From: an uncultured Lachnospiraceae bacterium
Lineage (GTDB): Bacteria > Bacillota > Clostridia > Lachnospirales > Lachnospiraceae
Direction of reading: 5' to 3'
Length of the DNA stretch: 64,000 nt
NCBI GenBank assembly: GCA_934292725.1
Contig: CAKQXY010000004.1
Coordinates: 1-64,000, forward strand
Shown here: one piece after another, positions 41,623 through 51,754 of the stretch
Layout of the letters: each line of letters starts with the position of its first letter
Numbering within the stretch: the stretch's first letter is position 1
Made by a program: the position numbers and the translations under genes
The notes under the pieces: model-generated
Databases searched by the model: none
Told to the model about the DNA's origin: nothing
What the model saw: the letters and a program-made list of their open reading frames with translations, nothing else

Positions 41623-44600
41623 TTATTGATTCTCCATGTATTCAAGCAAACGGCTGTCAATTTCATCTGATGTTCCCATCATCTGGAAGAAACTGTATCG
41701 TGAGAACAGATACTTTTCGTTTACTGTATGACGCAAAATATTAAGCTCAAGAAGCTCCTGCATCAGTCCATTAATGACTTGTGTTTTCTGAACGGCAACC
41801 TGATTGATGCCTACGCCAATTGCCGCCTCTTTGATATCATCTGCCGAAAAGCCCTCGCTGTCAGCTGCTGAATTTGCATTTTGGTGATACAGATATGCCA
41901 TCAAAAGTGCAATGATATAGTACATATTATCTTCATCAAGCTTAAGCGTGATCTCAAACTTTTCACGAATCTGATTCATAAAGGATGGATCTGAGAGCAC
42001 CTTTTTAATATGCTTTTGTGTAACCTCATAGGCTGGTGTATTGCCTTCATCATATCCGGCATAATCGTCCTTTTTCATTGCTTCAATTAAATTCGCACAA
42101 TAAAGCTGAATCAGTCCTGGAAAATAATTGGTGCTTGCTAAAATAAGTGATATCAGCGCCTGACGTTCCTTTGGGAAACGAAATCCCAGACAATAAAGCG
42201 GCTCTTCGAGAAGCTGTCTTGCATCCTTTGTGTGAAATGGTCTGATCGTAATTGAACTTAAATGCGTGATCACACTATTATTAGACAATGCTGCATCGCG
42301 CTTAAAGCGCACAATATTATGAAGACCTGCAATAACAAACTTAAAGCGGTCCATTCCAATATTTTGAATCTCTTTTAGAGCATCAAACGGCTTGAAATTT
42401 ACTTCTGTGCAGCTCTCGATAAATGTGTCTGCCTCATCTAATAAAAGCAACAGATATGGAATACGTTCCTCTTTATCGTCAAGCAGTCTTTTTTTGATTG
42501 CCCTTGCGAGTACATCCCAGTCTGTCGTATCAATTTCTTCTTTTAGAACACCGGCATCATACAGCTCACAGCAAATCTTTTTAGCTGCGCGTTCATAATC
42601 CATGCCCTTGATTTCAATGTAAACTGCACGGTTATTGTTTTCATCAAAATCAATATCCATTTTTGCCTTTTTTAAAAGTGCCGACTTTCCAAGCTGGCGT
42701 CCGCCATAAACGATATTGACACCGGAAGGTGATTCGATTTTTTCAAGCTCTTCCTGTCTTCCGATAAAAATCTCCGGAGGCATTACCTTTGAAGAATCCC
42801 ACACATACGGCTGACAATATGAAAATGGCATCATAACAGACATCAATATCTGATTAATAAACTGCACACTGTAATTGTTTACTAAAAACATTAACAATAC
42901 GCGGTCAATGACTGCAAAGACCTTATCACTAAAGCTCGCCTTTATTTTTTTTGCAAATAATCTTCTGTCTGGAAGTGACAGCGCATAATCAAGAAGAACT
43001 AGTGTATTTTTGCTGTTTCCCATATTTTTTAATTCTTCAATCAGACGGTCTGCATCATACTTTCCAAACAGGCAGGCAACGCGAAAGCCCTCTGTCTGTG
43101 CCTTTGATCCAAATGCAGCAATCGGATGCTTATAGTTTGCTTTTCTCCCTACTACAGCAGGAATCGTAACCATGTAGTTTTCAATTCTTCCAAGCTTTGC
43201 CTGCTCCTTTACCTGTGCGTCTAAAAAGCCAAGCGCCTCAAGAAGAGCTGTCAGCTTATACTGTCCCAAAGACTGTCCGTTATTCATCCAGTTGTCAATA
43301 AGGCGCTTTGCCCACTTTTCGTCCTTGTTATGAATCCGCACAACTGCCAGATCACTAAGACTCTTGCTGCTGTTAGCAACTGCCTTATAATTATAGTCAT
43401 ACTCTTCAATAAACTTTGCCAGATAATCAGTGCCGCGAATTTCCCGCTCCTCATCTGTCTCTTCACTATTAATCTTTGACAAAAGATCCTCTGCCACTGT
43501 ATAGTTTTGACATTCGATCATGCTTTTTATTGCGGCAATGCGCTTTTTACGGCACTCATCTAATGTATCGCTATTCTCAATTCCTTCAACCTCGCGAAGA
43601 AGTGCCTCTCCGCGCACCTTTGCATCCTCGTGAAGTTTTTTCTCGTACTCTTCCAGGATTCGTTTGAAGAAACCATAATTTTTCGTCTCATCGGCATAAG
43701 CAAACCACTCATTTGCGATCTTCTGAATTTTTTCCTTCTTATTTTCCTTTGTCTCTTCAATCTGTCCATAGCTTTGCGCCAGCTCCAGATTTTCAATAAA
43801 GTTATTCAGACGGATTTGGGCATCCTTTCCAGCCTGCTCCTTAGATGCCTGAATGTTGTATTCTTCTGTCGCATTTCTATTTTTTTGCAGATAATCTAAA
43901 ATCTGTTCTGCTGCTCCATAGTCGTCTCCATATTCATTGAAAATATGCTCAAGCTTTTCTTCAAAACTTAAAAGCTCAAGCTTAGAATGACGCAAAATGC
44001 GAGCCGGAAGTGACAATTTCACAAAATCAGCAAAGTTTCCTCGCTTGTCTGGGAAATATTCCTCGTCTAAAAGCACCTCGCTTCCTCTTAAAAAATCTAT
44101 GTAAAAATATTTATGAGACTCTTCCTTGTAGCGGCCGTCCAATCTTGCAAGAAGCTCTTTTATTGTCTGCGCTAGCACAGCTTTTCCTGCCTTCACATAA
44201 ATATCTTCTGCTGTTTCTTTCTTTTGAATGCTTTTTTCAGCAGCTTTTAATTCTGCCCTAAGATCACTTTTTATCTCACGGTAGCGCTTTTCACCTGCAT
44301 CATTTTCAGAACGGCTGCGTCCAGATGCCAGATCAATCCACTCACATGTAATCCCAATAACCTTTTCCATAGCATTTGTCAGGTTATTTCTAAGGTCACT
44401 CATAAGATTGCTAGTCTTAAATTTGGTTCCGCCATTCGTCTTTGATTTATCCCAACAGTCATTAATATAGTTTCCTAACTTTTCACGGTTAAGATTTGAA
44501 TATTCGACTGTACAGCCATCGCTAATAAAATTAAGGAGCAAATTTACACGAAACAGACTCGCATACTCGTATTCGCCATTCATGATTGCCTGAAGATACG

Positions 44601-46905
44601 ATGCCATTTCACCATCCTCGGCAAAAACTAATTTCCATGTATCAACAAAGCGCTTTACATTTTTATGGTTTTTAGGCTGACCAAGCACATATGTCTCATA
44701 ATAGCCCTTTGCACGCACTGCCAGATTTTCCAGCCGGTGTTCAATTTTCATCTGATCCCTTAGGCGGTAATCGGCGTAGCAATCAATTCCCTTATGGAAT
44801 TTTTCCTTAAACCGCACCATACGATATGCTGCACTCATCAGCTCAGGATAAGACTGTGTCATAGGAATATTCTTCATGTTCTCATATAATGCCTTCATTT
44901 CGTAATCATATTCAATATGATTCATAAAGAAATTGCGAAGGCATGTAGACAGCATAAGATAATTTGTCAATATATCCTCATTCTGCGGATACATTGCAAA
45001 GATTTTATGAGAATCATAGGAGCATCTCATTTTAGGATCGTTGACTGCGTAAGCTAACTGCTCATACAGCATTTTATACTGCTCATTTGTATCCTTTACA
45101 GCATCAAGATAAGCTGTCGCGCAGTAAGTTTTTTCTTCCACAATCATCATGCAGGCGTTTTGTATTTCATCTTCTGATGAGTCTGCTGACTGATCTGGCA
45201 GCTGATCTTCAAATTGACTTTCTTGCTGATCTTCTAACTGATCTTCTGACTGGCTTTCCAGCTTACTTTCTAACTGATCCTCTAATTTATTCTCTGCTTT
45301 GTTTTCTACTTTGCTTTCTGATTTATTCTCTGCTTTGCTTTCTACTTTACTCTCTAATTTTGCTGATTGATTTTCTTTCTTTTCTAACAACTTCTTTGGA
45401 GAAAATGGATCATTTGACACATACTCGAAATATTCATTTTTTAGCAAATCATAGCAGATCACACACTTTGGATCAAGTGCCATTTCTTTTACTATATAAT
45501 CGGCATTACAAATTGCATAATCCTTGTTTAGTCCGGCAACAATAACATGATCAGTGCCATGATTTAAGCTCTCACGAATATTTTCAAAAAGAATCTCTTC
45601 ATCCTTACTTCCCTTTAAGCTCCAGAAAATACCAATCATAATTATGGAAGATGTATCTTTTAATACAGCCACAAAACACTCATCAAAAATGGCTTCCTTC
45701 ATTGAGGTATTTGGCTGAATAATCTCATAAAATGCATTCAGCAAACGCAGATAAGCAATCCTTGCAAACGCTGCATTGACAGATTCCTCATCCACATCAA
45801 GATTCAGTTCATTTTTGGCCTGGTTATCATAAACAATACCTTTTATTTTTAGGAAATTGCGTGCCTCTCTTGACTGCATTGCTTTCCATGCCTTTGCTGA
45901 AAGGGAATAAAAAGAATCCAATCCAGGAATTTTATAAATTCTGATATATCCTTTTTCAAATAAGTAGCGAAATGACATTTCAAGCGTGATCATGGATTTC
46001 TTCGTTGCGAGTGCCAGAAATTGAATAGAAAGCACACCAAACGTATCAAGACATGTTAAAACCAATCCATTTTCTGTCGCAAACTTTGCACGAATTTCAT
46101 TTAAAAAGCTCTTTGTTCCAACTTTTTTCTCTTCTTTTCCTTTTTCAATCTCAAGTGTATAGCAAGCCACATCCTCATCACGAATAAATGGAAGCTGCCT
46201 TGCTGCTGCAGTCTCTGCTAAAAGCTGCGCATCTTCAACTGCTTCGTTATCTTTCGCAGGCTCCTCGTTGCTTTCTTTCACTACAATGTCAGTCTGATCG
46301 CTTTCATTTGATACTTCTGTAATCGTTCTTGCCACAAATGCCTTTCCAAGCAACTGATTATCAAATACTGACGACAGTTCCAGAATATATGCTATAACTT
46401 TGGCACTGTCTGCCTCATCAAGTGCCTGCATGAATGTACTGTAAGCATCTAATTTTTTCTCTATCTTTTCATCTGACGGTGCTTTTTCATATGCATCCAA
46501 TAATTCCTTAAGCTCATTCTTATATGAAGAAATATGTTCGTTTGTATCTGGATCTAGCGACTGCAGGGACTTAAAACGCTTATACGCAAGCCTTCTCTCC
46601 TCTTTCTCAATCAGATGCAGCTGTTCTGTTAAAACAAGCTTTGCCTCTGACATAGAAGCTTCCATAAGATTTTTTATCCCTGTCTCGCCGCAAATATCTG
46701 TATATTTTTTTGTCTCTTCCCGCAACTCTTTTAATTTATTCTCAAGTTTTGACGCGATTTCATCTGAAAGTAATTTTTGCTGTTTAATGGACTTTGCTGC
46801 TTCATCCATATCTTGCTGTACTTCTGTCATACAGCATAACAAACGCTCTGCACATGCCAGCAGATTTTTGATTTGGTTTTTCTGGTCTTTTTGAGTCATC
46901 CGCAC
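41623..46905 (-). CDS. Giant P-loop ATPase of unknown function (1760 aa)
   Basis: From the N-terminus there are coiled-coil helices (about 1-150), a winged-helix-like segment (about 265-350), an acidic/basic low-complexity linker (about 510-580, repeats like KLESKVESKAENK), and a long helical region (about 600-1350). The C-terminal ATPase has Walker A VYGGRQLGKSALL (about 1398) and Walker B LLLLLDEAD (about 1488), followed by a winged-helix end (ELLELNILRH...YLFSRYSFF). The ATPase resembles archaeal-type or STAND-like AAA proteins. GGAGG is 8 nt before the ATG. It has its own promoter and heads a two-gene operon with the HEPN-type protein. No homologue with known function is recognised. Confidence 0.75.
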   Translation of the reverse strand: MRMTQKDQKNQIKNLLACAERLLCCMTEVQQDMDEAAKSIKQQKLLSDEIASKLENKLKELREETKKYTDICGETGIKNLMEASMSEAKLVLTEQLHLIEKEERRLAYKRFKSLQSLDPDTNEHISSYKNELKELLDAYEKAPSDEKIEKKLDAYSTFMQALDEADSAKVIAYILELSSVFDNQLLGKAFVARTITEVSNESDQTDIVVKESNEEPAKDNEAVEDAQLLAETAAARQLPFIRDEDVACYTLEIEKGKEEKKVGTKSFLNEIRAKFATENGLVLTCLDTFGVLSIQFLALATKKSMITLEMSFRYLFEKGYIRIYKIPGLDSFYSLSAKAWKAMQSREARNFLKIKGIVYDNQAKNELNLDVDEESVNAAFARIAYLRLLNAFYEIIQPNTSMKEAIFDECFVAVLKDTSSIIMIGIFWSLKGSKDEEILFENIRESLNHGTDHVIVAGLNKDYAICNADYIVKEMALDPKCVICYDLLKNEYFEYVSNDPFSPKKLLEKKENQSAKLESKVESKAENKSESKVENKAENKLEDQLESKLESQSEDQLEDQQESQFEDQLPDQSADSSEDEIQNACMMIVEEKTYCATAYLDAVKDTNEQYKMLYEQLAYAVNDPKMRCSYDSHKIFAMYPQNEDILTNYLMLSTCLRNFFMNHIEYDYEMKALYENMKNIPMTQSYPELMSAAYRMVRFKEKFHKGIDCYADYRLRDQMKIEHRLENLAVRAKGYYETYVLGQPKNHKNVKRFVDTWKLVFAEDGEMASYLQAIMNGEYEYASLFRVNLLLNFISDGCTVEYSNLNREKLGNYINDCWDKSKTNGGTKFKTSNLMSDLRNNLTNAMEKVIGITCEWIDLASGRSRSENDAGEKRYREIKSDLRAELKAAEKSIQKKETAEDIYVKAGKAVLAQTIKELLARLDGRYKEESHKYFYIDFLRGSEVLLDEEYFPDKRGNFADFVKLSLPARILRHSKLELLSFEEKLEHIFNEYGDDYGAAEQILDYLQKNRNATEEYNIQASKEQAGKDAQIRLNNFIENLELAQSYGQIEETKENKKEKIQKIANEWFAYADETKNYGFFKRILEEYEKKLHEDAKVRGEALLREVEGIENSDTLDECRKKRIAAIKSMIECQNYTVAEDLLSKINSEETDEEREIRGTDYLAKFIEEYDYNYKAVANSSKSLSDLAVVRIHNKDEKWAKRLIDNWMNNGQSLGQYKLTALLEALGFLDAQVKEQAKLGRIENYMVTIPAVVGRKANYKHPIAAFGSKAQTEGFRVACLFGKYDADRLIEELKNMGNSKNTLVLLDYALSLPDRRLFAKKIKASFSDKVFAVIDRVLLMFLVNNYSVQFINQILMSVMMPFSYCQPYVWDSSKVMPPEIFIGRQEELEKIESPSGVNIVYGGRQLGKSALLKKAKMDIDFDENNNRAVYIEIKGMDYERAAKKICCELYDAGVLKEEIDTTDWDVLARAIKKRLLDDKEERIPYLLLLLDEADTFIESCTEVNFKPFDALKEIQNIGMDRFKFVIAGLHNIVRFKRDAALSNNSVITHLSSITIRPFHTKDARQLLEEPLYCLGFRFPKERQALISLILASTNYFPGLIQLYCANLIEAMKKDDYAGYDEGNTPAYEVTQKHIKKVLSDPSFMNQIREKFEITLKLDEDNMYYIIALLMAYLYHQNANSAADSEGFSADDIKEAAIGVGINQVAVQKTQVINGLMQELLELNILRHTVNEKYLFSRYSFFQMMGTSDEIDSRLLEYMENQ

Positions 46906-46953
46906 TTCCTCCTTTTACAATTCCAAGTTTGAATCTAAATTTTTAATAACTCT

Positions 46954-46982
46954 ATCATAGCACACTTTGGACTGACTGTCAT
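46954..46982 (-). promoter_or_regulatory. Promoter of the giant ATPase/HEPN operon
   Basis: On the minus strand ATGACA (46977-46982), a 17-bp spacer and TATGAT (46954-46959) lie about 50 bp before the start codon. Confidence 0.65.
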
Positions 46983-47002
46983 TTGATTTACAATTCAATT
47001 TA

Positions 47003-47048
47003 AATAAAAAATCGACAGACCCTCCTACTCTGGAAGATCTGTCGATTC
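47003..47048 (-). terminator. Rho-independent terminator of the CNNM/CorC-type gene
   Basis: On the minus strand AATCGACAGA and TCTGTCGATT pair around a purine-rich loop and are followed by TTTTTT. It separates the transporter from the giant ATPase operon. Confidence 0.88.
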
Positions 47049-47070
47049 TACTTATTCCTTTTTAAGATGA

Positions 47071-48405
47071 TTATGCTTTTTCTTTACTTTCTTCACTCTC
47101 ATCATTATGAAGGAGCACCACATGAATTTCTTCTGCTTTCTGTCCCTCGGTTTGTGTCACTTCAATATGAAGCTTCTGCGGCTTGTTATTTTGATTTTCT
47201 TTGCCCTTTTCGGAATCTTCTTCCTCTGAAACAGGATTTTCAAAATCAAATGAATCACCTACTTCCGGAATCTTTCCAATCTGCTCGGTAATCCATCCGT
47301 TGATAGTAGAAGCTTCTGTCTCAGTGTTGATGGAAAACTGCTCAAAGAAATCGTCTAAATCCATGTCCTCTGGAACGATAAAGCTTCCATCATCTAACTT
47401 TTTGATGCCAGCCTCTACCTCATCATGCTCATCCCAGATATCGCCTACAAGCTCCTCTAAGATATTTTCCATGGTAACAATACCTTCTGTACCGCCGAAC
47501 TCATCCACAACAACAGCGATATGAAGCTTTGTCTGCTGGAATTTCTTTAAAAGCTCGGAGATCTTGACTGTAGGCGGAATGAACTCAGCCGGCTTCATGA
47601 TCGTCTCGATTGACTTTGTGGTTCCTGCCACATAGTTATGGAAATCTTTCTCGTATAGGATACCGATAATATCATCAATCGTATCTCTGTATACAGGGAT
47701 TCGGGAATAACCAGATGTCTTGAACACATCCGCAATTTCTTCGTTTGGCGTTGTGATATCAACTGCTGTAACATCAACACGCGGGGTAATGATGTCGCCT
47801 GCCTGAAGATCATTGAACTCGATTACGTTGTGAATCAGCTCACTCTCATTACTGTCAAGTCCACCGACCTGCTCAGCCTCATCTACTATTGTAAGAAGCT
47901 CATTCTCGGTGATTCCATTCTCTGTGCCGCTGACCTTTAAAAGCTTTCCTACACTGCTCTTTAACTTGATCAGAAGGAAATTCACCGGCTTTAAAACAGT
48001 AATCAGAATATTGATAATTGGAGCAACAGTTATTGCAAATTTTTCCGGACATTCCTTTGCCAGACTCTTTGGTGTGATTTCACCAAAAACTAAAGTAATC
48101 ACTGTCATAAAGATAGTTGATACAGTAGCTCCATTTGATCCGAGCCATCCTACAAAGAGAAGTGTTCCAATTGTTGTTGCTGCAATATTTACAACGTTAT
48201 TTCCTACAAGTGTACTTGAAATCAATTCATCATAATTCTCTGCAAGCTTGTATGCAAGCTTTGCTTTTTTGTTGCCTTCTGCTGCCATATTTTTTAATCT
48301 CGGCTTATTCAGCGAGGAAAATGCCGTCTCTGTTGCAGAGAAAAAGGCAGAACCCATCATTAATAATATTAAAGCGACCACCAGGGTCATACTGTGACTA
48401 TCCAT
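47071..48405 (-). CDS. CNNM/CorC (hemolysin C)-family membrane protein (444 aa)
   Basis: An N-terminal DUF21 domain with four membrane helices (MTLVVALILLMMGSAFFSAT..., FGEITPKSLAKE) precedes two CBS domains (about 200-320; DIITPRVDVTAVD, VVDEFGGTEGIVTMENILEELVG) and a C-terminal CorC/HlyC transporter-associated domain. A charged tail (SEEEDSEKGKENQN) ends it. Members export Mg2+ or Co2+; the haemolysin name is historical. It is monocistronic. Confidence 0.9.
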   Translation of the reverse strand: MDSHSMTLVVALILLMMGSAFFSATETAFSSLNKPRLKNMAAEGNKKAKLAYKLAENYDELISSTLVGNNVVNIAATTIGTLLFVGWLGSNGATVSTIFMTVITLVFGEITPKSLAKECPEKFAITVAPIINILITVLKPVNFLLIKLKSSVGKLLKVSGTENGITENELLTIVDEAEQVGGLDSNESELIHNVIEFNDLQAGDIITPRVDVTAVDITTPNEEIADVFKTSGYSRIPVYRDTIDDIIGILYEKDFHNYVAGTTKSIETIMKPAEFIPPTVKISELLKKFQQTKLHIAVVVDEFGGTEGIVTMENILEELVGDIWDEHDEVEAGIKKLDDGSFIVPEDMDLDDFFEQFSINTETEASTINGWITEQIGKIPEVGDSFDFENPVSEEEDSEKGKENQNNKPQKLHIEVTQTEGQKAEEIHVVLLHNDESEESKEKA

Positions 48406-48576
48406 AAAGGATACTATGCACCTCCATACTTAATTGTTTCAATCCACAGTCGATAATTTCACAGAGTCTGACATGTCAGCACAAAGCCGACTGTGACTTG
48501 CCTCATGTCAGGATCACAACTAGCTGACCCTGACACCATATTTTACAAAAAACTCAGGTAACTATTTACTTCAAAA

Positions 48577-49983
48577 TCAATCCTTGAAGTTGAAATATGC
48601 CTTTGCATTGTTGTAGCTGATACCCTCGATAATGTTCTTTAATGCCTTCTTATCGTATGGATACTCGCCGTTCTCTACCCAGCCTCCTACTAACTCACAC
48701 AGGATACGGCGGAAATACTCGTGTCTTGTGTAGGATAAGAAGCTTCTGGAGTCAGTCAGCATACCAACAAAGTTTCCAAGCAGACCAAGGTTTCCAAGGC
48801 TTACCATCTGGTTGATCATACCTGACTTATTATCATTGAACCACCATGCAGAACCGTGCTGGATCTTGCCTACTGCCTCGCTGTCCTGGAAGCAGCCCAT
48901 GATGGTACCGATGATCTCGTTGTCAGCTGGATTTAAGGAATACAGAATTGTCTTTGGCAGCTCGTTTGTAGTGCTGAGTGCATTTAAGAAATCAGCTAAC
49001 TGAGCTGCTGTTGCATCATTATTGATGGAATCGTATCCTGTATCTGGTCCTAACTGATTGTAACGGAAGGTATTGTTGTCGCGCTTGCAGCCATAATGCA
49101 TCTGCATTACCCATCCACGGCGATGATACTCTCTTCCTACATGAATCATAAATGCTGTCTTATACTGGTCAATTTCAAGCTGAGTCAGCTTTTCACCATT
49201 AACCTTCTTCTGGAAGATTGCCTCAACTGCTTCCTCACTTGCCGGCTGATATACAACATAGTTTAAACCATGGTCAGATACGCAACACTTCATGGAATCA
49301 AAAAATTCCATACGGTTGTCGATTGCTGCTAACAAGCTCTTTACACTGTCAACCTTAATTCCAGATACGTCGGCTAACTTCTGTACGTACTCTAAGAAAT
49401 CTGGCTTCTCAATGTTCATTGCCTTATCTGGTCTCCATGCCGGATATACCTTGAAATCTACAGTCTCATCTGCAGCGATCTTCTTATGCCACTCAAGGCT
49501 GTCAATCGGATCATCAGTGGTGCAGATTACCTTTACGTTAGACTTGCGGATGATATTTCTAACAGTCATAGAATCCTCAGCAAGCTTTGCGTTGCAGATA
49601 TTCCATACTTCTTCTGCAGTATCACCATTTAATACACCGTGATAATCGAAGTATCTCTGCAGCTCTAAGTGACTCCAGTGATACAGCGGATTTCCGATTG
49701 CCTTCTCAAGAGTCTCTGCCCACTTCTGGAACTTCTCTCTGTCAGTTGCATCTCCTGTGATGTACTTCTCGTCGATACCGTTAGAACGCATCTGACGCCA
49801 CTTGTAGTGATCGCCGCCAAGCCATACCTGAGTGATGTTCTCAAACTTGCGGTCCTCATAGATTTCCTTCGGGTTGATATGGCAGTGATAGTCGATGATC
49901 GGCATATTTTCTGCGTAATCATGGAACAGCTCTTTTGCTGTATCAGTTGTCAGAAGGAAATTTTTTCCCATAAATGTTTTCAT
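48577..49983 (-). CDS. uxaC: Glucuronate isomerase (468 aa)
   Basis: It isomerises D-glucuronate to fructuronate and D-galacturonate to tagaturonate. The amidohydrolase-like motif IIDYHCHINPKEIYED, plus ICTTDDPIDSLEWH and GMLTDSRSFLSYTRHEYFRR, identify UxaC. Length is normal. It is the last of uxaB-uxaA-uxaC, separated from uxaA by a family C repeat. The set points to use of pectin-derived galacturonate. Confidence 0.97.
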   Translation of the reverse strand: MKTFMGKNFLLTTDTAKELFHDYAENMPIIDYHCHINPKEIYEDRKFENITQVWLGGDHYKWRQMRSNGIDEKYITGDATDREKFQKWAETLEKAIGNPLYHWSHLELQRYFDYHGVLNGDTAEEVWNICNAKLAEDSMTVRNIIRKSNVKVICTTDDPIDSLEWHKKIAADETVDFKVYPAWRPDKAMNIEKPDFLEYVQKLADVSGIKVDSVKSLLAAIDNRMEFFDSMKCCVSDHGLNYVVYQPASEEAVEAIFQKKVNGEKLTQLEIDQYKTAFMIHVGREYHRRGWVMQMHYGCKRDNNTFRYNQLGPDTGYDSINNDATAAQLADFLNALSTTNELPKTILYSLNPADNEIIGTIMGCFQDSEAVGKIQHGSAWWFNDNKSGMINQMVSLGNLGLLGNFVGMLTDSRSFLSYTRHEYFRRILCELVGGWVENGEYPYDKKALKNIIEGISYNNAKAYFNFKD

Positions 49984-50016
49984 AATAATATCCTATCCTT
50001 TCTTAATCTTAAAAAT

Positions 50017-50189
50017 TATGATACTTACGAATTGCTCCGTTGTTTCACAACTCTCGCAATTCTAAAAACATTCGGATTCGCTGATTTTCTTCGAAAATCG
50101 CTGCATCCTCATGTTTTTACGGGTCTCAAGGTCACAAACTTCTTCGTGCAAGCCCGATCAGTTTGTGACTTTTCGACCCTAGTATCATA
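50017..50189. repeat. Family C element between uxaA and uxaC (173 bp)
   Basis: It shares ACGAATTGCTCCGTTG, AAAAACATTCGGATTCGCTG and ATCGCTGCATCCTCATG with the copy at 21716, and ends in GACCCTAGTATCATA. The GGGGTCAAAAGG block of the left end is missing. The TGA stop of uxaA (50185-50187) is within its right end. Confidence 0.85.
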
Positions 50190-51663
50190 ACGTTACACCC
50201 TGCTTGAAGATTGCCATATCGTGGAAGCCAGCTTCCTCAGCCTTAACCTTCTTTCCAGAAGCAACTGCGAGCACATACTCAAACAGCTCCTTAGAAAGCA
50301 TTTCCATTGGCATATCCTCTACAAGACGTCCTGCATTAAAGTCGATCCAGTTATCCTTATGACCTGCAAGCTTGGAGTTACTGGAAATCTTTACTGTCGG
50401 AACTGGGGATGCAAATGGAGTTCCTCTTCCTGTTGTGAATAAAACGATATGAGCACCTGAAAGTGCCAGTGCAGTTGCTGCAACAAGGTCATTGCCCGGT
50501 GCACTTAATAAATTAAGTCCCTTTGTGTGAACTGGCTCTGTATACTCTAATACACCCTTTACAAGTGCGCTTCCAGACTTTTGTGTACAGCCTAAAGACT
50601 TATCCTCAAGTGTGGAGATTCCGCCCTTCTTATTTCCAGGAGACGGATTCTCATAGATAGTCTGGTTGTGGCTTGTGAAGTAGTTCTTAAAGTTGTTGAT
50701 CAGATCAACTGTCTTATTAAAGAGCTCCTCATTTGCACAGCGGTTCATCAAAAGTGTCTCTGCTCCGAACATTTCCGGAACCTCTGTCAGAATCGTGGTG
50801 CCGCCCTTTGAAATTAAAAGATCTGAAAATGCGCCGACAGTCGGGTTTGCAGTGATACCTGAAAGACCATCAGAGCCTCCGCACTTCATACCGATAATCA
50901 GTTCAGAAGCATCAATTGGCTCACGCTTGAATGTGCCTGCATAATCTGCCAACTCCTTTAACAACTCCATTGCTGCTGCCTGCTCATCCTCAACATCCTG
51001 ACACTGTAAAAACTTCACACGATTCTTATCGTACTCACCAATGTAATCCATCAGAACTGGAATATTGCTGTTCTCACAGCCAAGGCCAAGTACAAGCACA
51101 CCGCCGGCGTTTGGATGATGAATTAAATCTGCAAGTGCCTTTCTGGTGTTCTCCTGATCGCCGCCCATCTGAGAGCAGCCATAAGGATGCGGGAATGCAA
51201 CTATATCCTCTACTGTTCCAACTGCCAGACTCTTTGCCTGCTTCTCCAGTGCAGATGCAATGGAGTTTACACAGCCAACTGTCGGAATAATCCAGATCTC
51301 ATTTCTCACACCAACACGTCCATCTTCACGGCGATATCCCATAAAATGTGCGTGCTCTGTCGGCTCTAACTCACTTCCTGACGGATTATATTCATAATCA
51401 AGCACATCGCCAAGACCTGTCTTTACATTGTGAACATGCACCCAGGAACCAGCCTTGATGTCCTGCTTTGCCACACCAATCGGGAAGCCATACTTGATGA
51501 CCTTTTCACCTTCTTTGATATCAGCAAGTGCAATCTTATGACCCTGCGGGATATCCTCTAGTGTGGTCACGGTCGTGCCTGCGCTGATCTGTGTACCAGC
51601 TGCAATAGGAGCCAGTGCAACACAGACATTATCCTGTGGATTAATCTGAATGTAAGTTTTCAT
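50185..51663 (-). CDS. uxaA: Altronate dehydratase (492 aa)
   Basis: It dehydrates D-altronate to 2-keto-3-deoxygluconate. An N-terminal SAF-like domain (about 1-100) is followed by the UxaA core: GYRREDGRVGVRNEIWIIPTV, FPHPYGCSQMG, LGLGCENSNIP and MKCGGSDGLSGITANPTVG. MKTYIQINPQDNV at 51663 fits the family start; the ribosome binding site is weak. It lies 91 bp after uxaB. Confidence 0.96.
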   Translation of the reverse strand: MKTYIQINPQDNVCVALAPIAAGTQISAGTTVTTLEDIPQGHKIALADIKEGEKVIKYGFPIGVAKQDIKAGSWVHVHNVKTGLGDVLDYEYNPSGSELEPTEHAHFMGYRREDGRVGVRNEIWIIPTVGCVNSIASALEKQAKSLAVGTVEDIVAFPHPYGCSQMGGDQENTRKALADLIHHPNAGGVLVLGLGCENSNIPVLMDYIGEYDKNRVKFLQCQDVEDEQAAAMELLKELADYAGTFKREPIDASELIIGMKCGGSDGLSGITANPTVGAFSDLLISKGGTTILTEVPEMFGAETLLMNRCANEELFNKTVDLINNFKNYFTSHNQTIYENPSPGNKKGGISTLEDKSLGCTQKSGSALVKGVLEYTEPVHTKGLNLLSAPGNDLVAATALALSGAHIVLFTTGRGTPFASPVPTVKISSNSKLAGHKDNWIDFNAGRLVEDMPMEMLSKELFEYVLAVASGKKVKAEEAGFHDMAIFKQGVTL

Positions 51664-51754
51664 AAATTCTATATGCCTTTCTGTTCGCATTCTGCCGTTT
51701 TGCGCCGCTTTACGGCATACAGCCGAACCATAAATTGGTCCGGCTGCTTTGTGA

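Noticed and set aside
45087..45545. 152-residue plus-strand frame opposite the giant ATPase linker
   Set aside because: It is antisense of the charged repeat and has only a Leu/Asp-rich shadow composition.
48460..48545. Possible family C relative (GACCCTGACACCATA) after uxaC
   Set aside because: It has some inverted pairing (TCTGACATG, CATGTCAGGA) but too little similarity to the other copies to assign.
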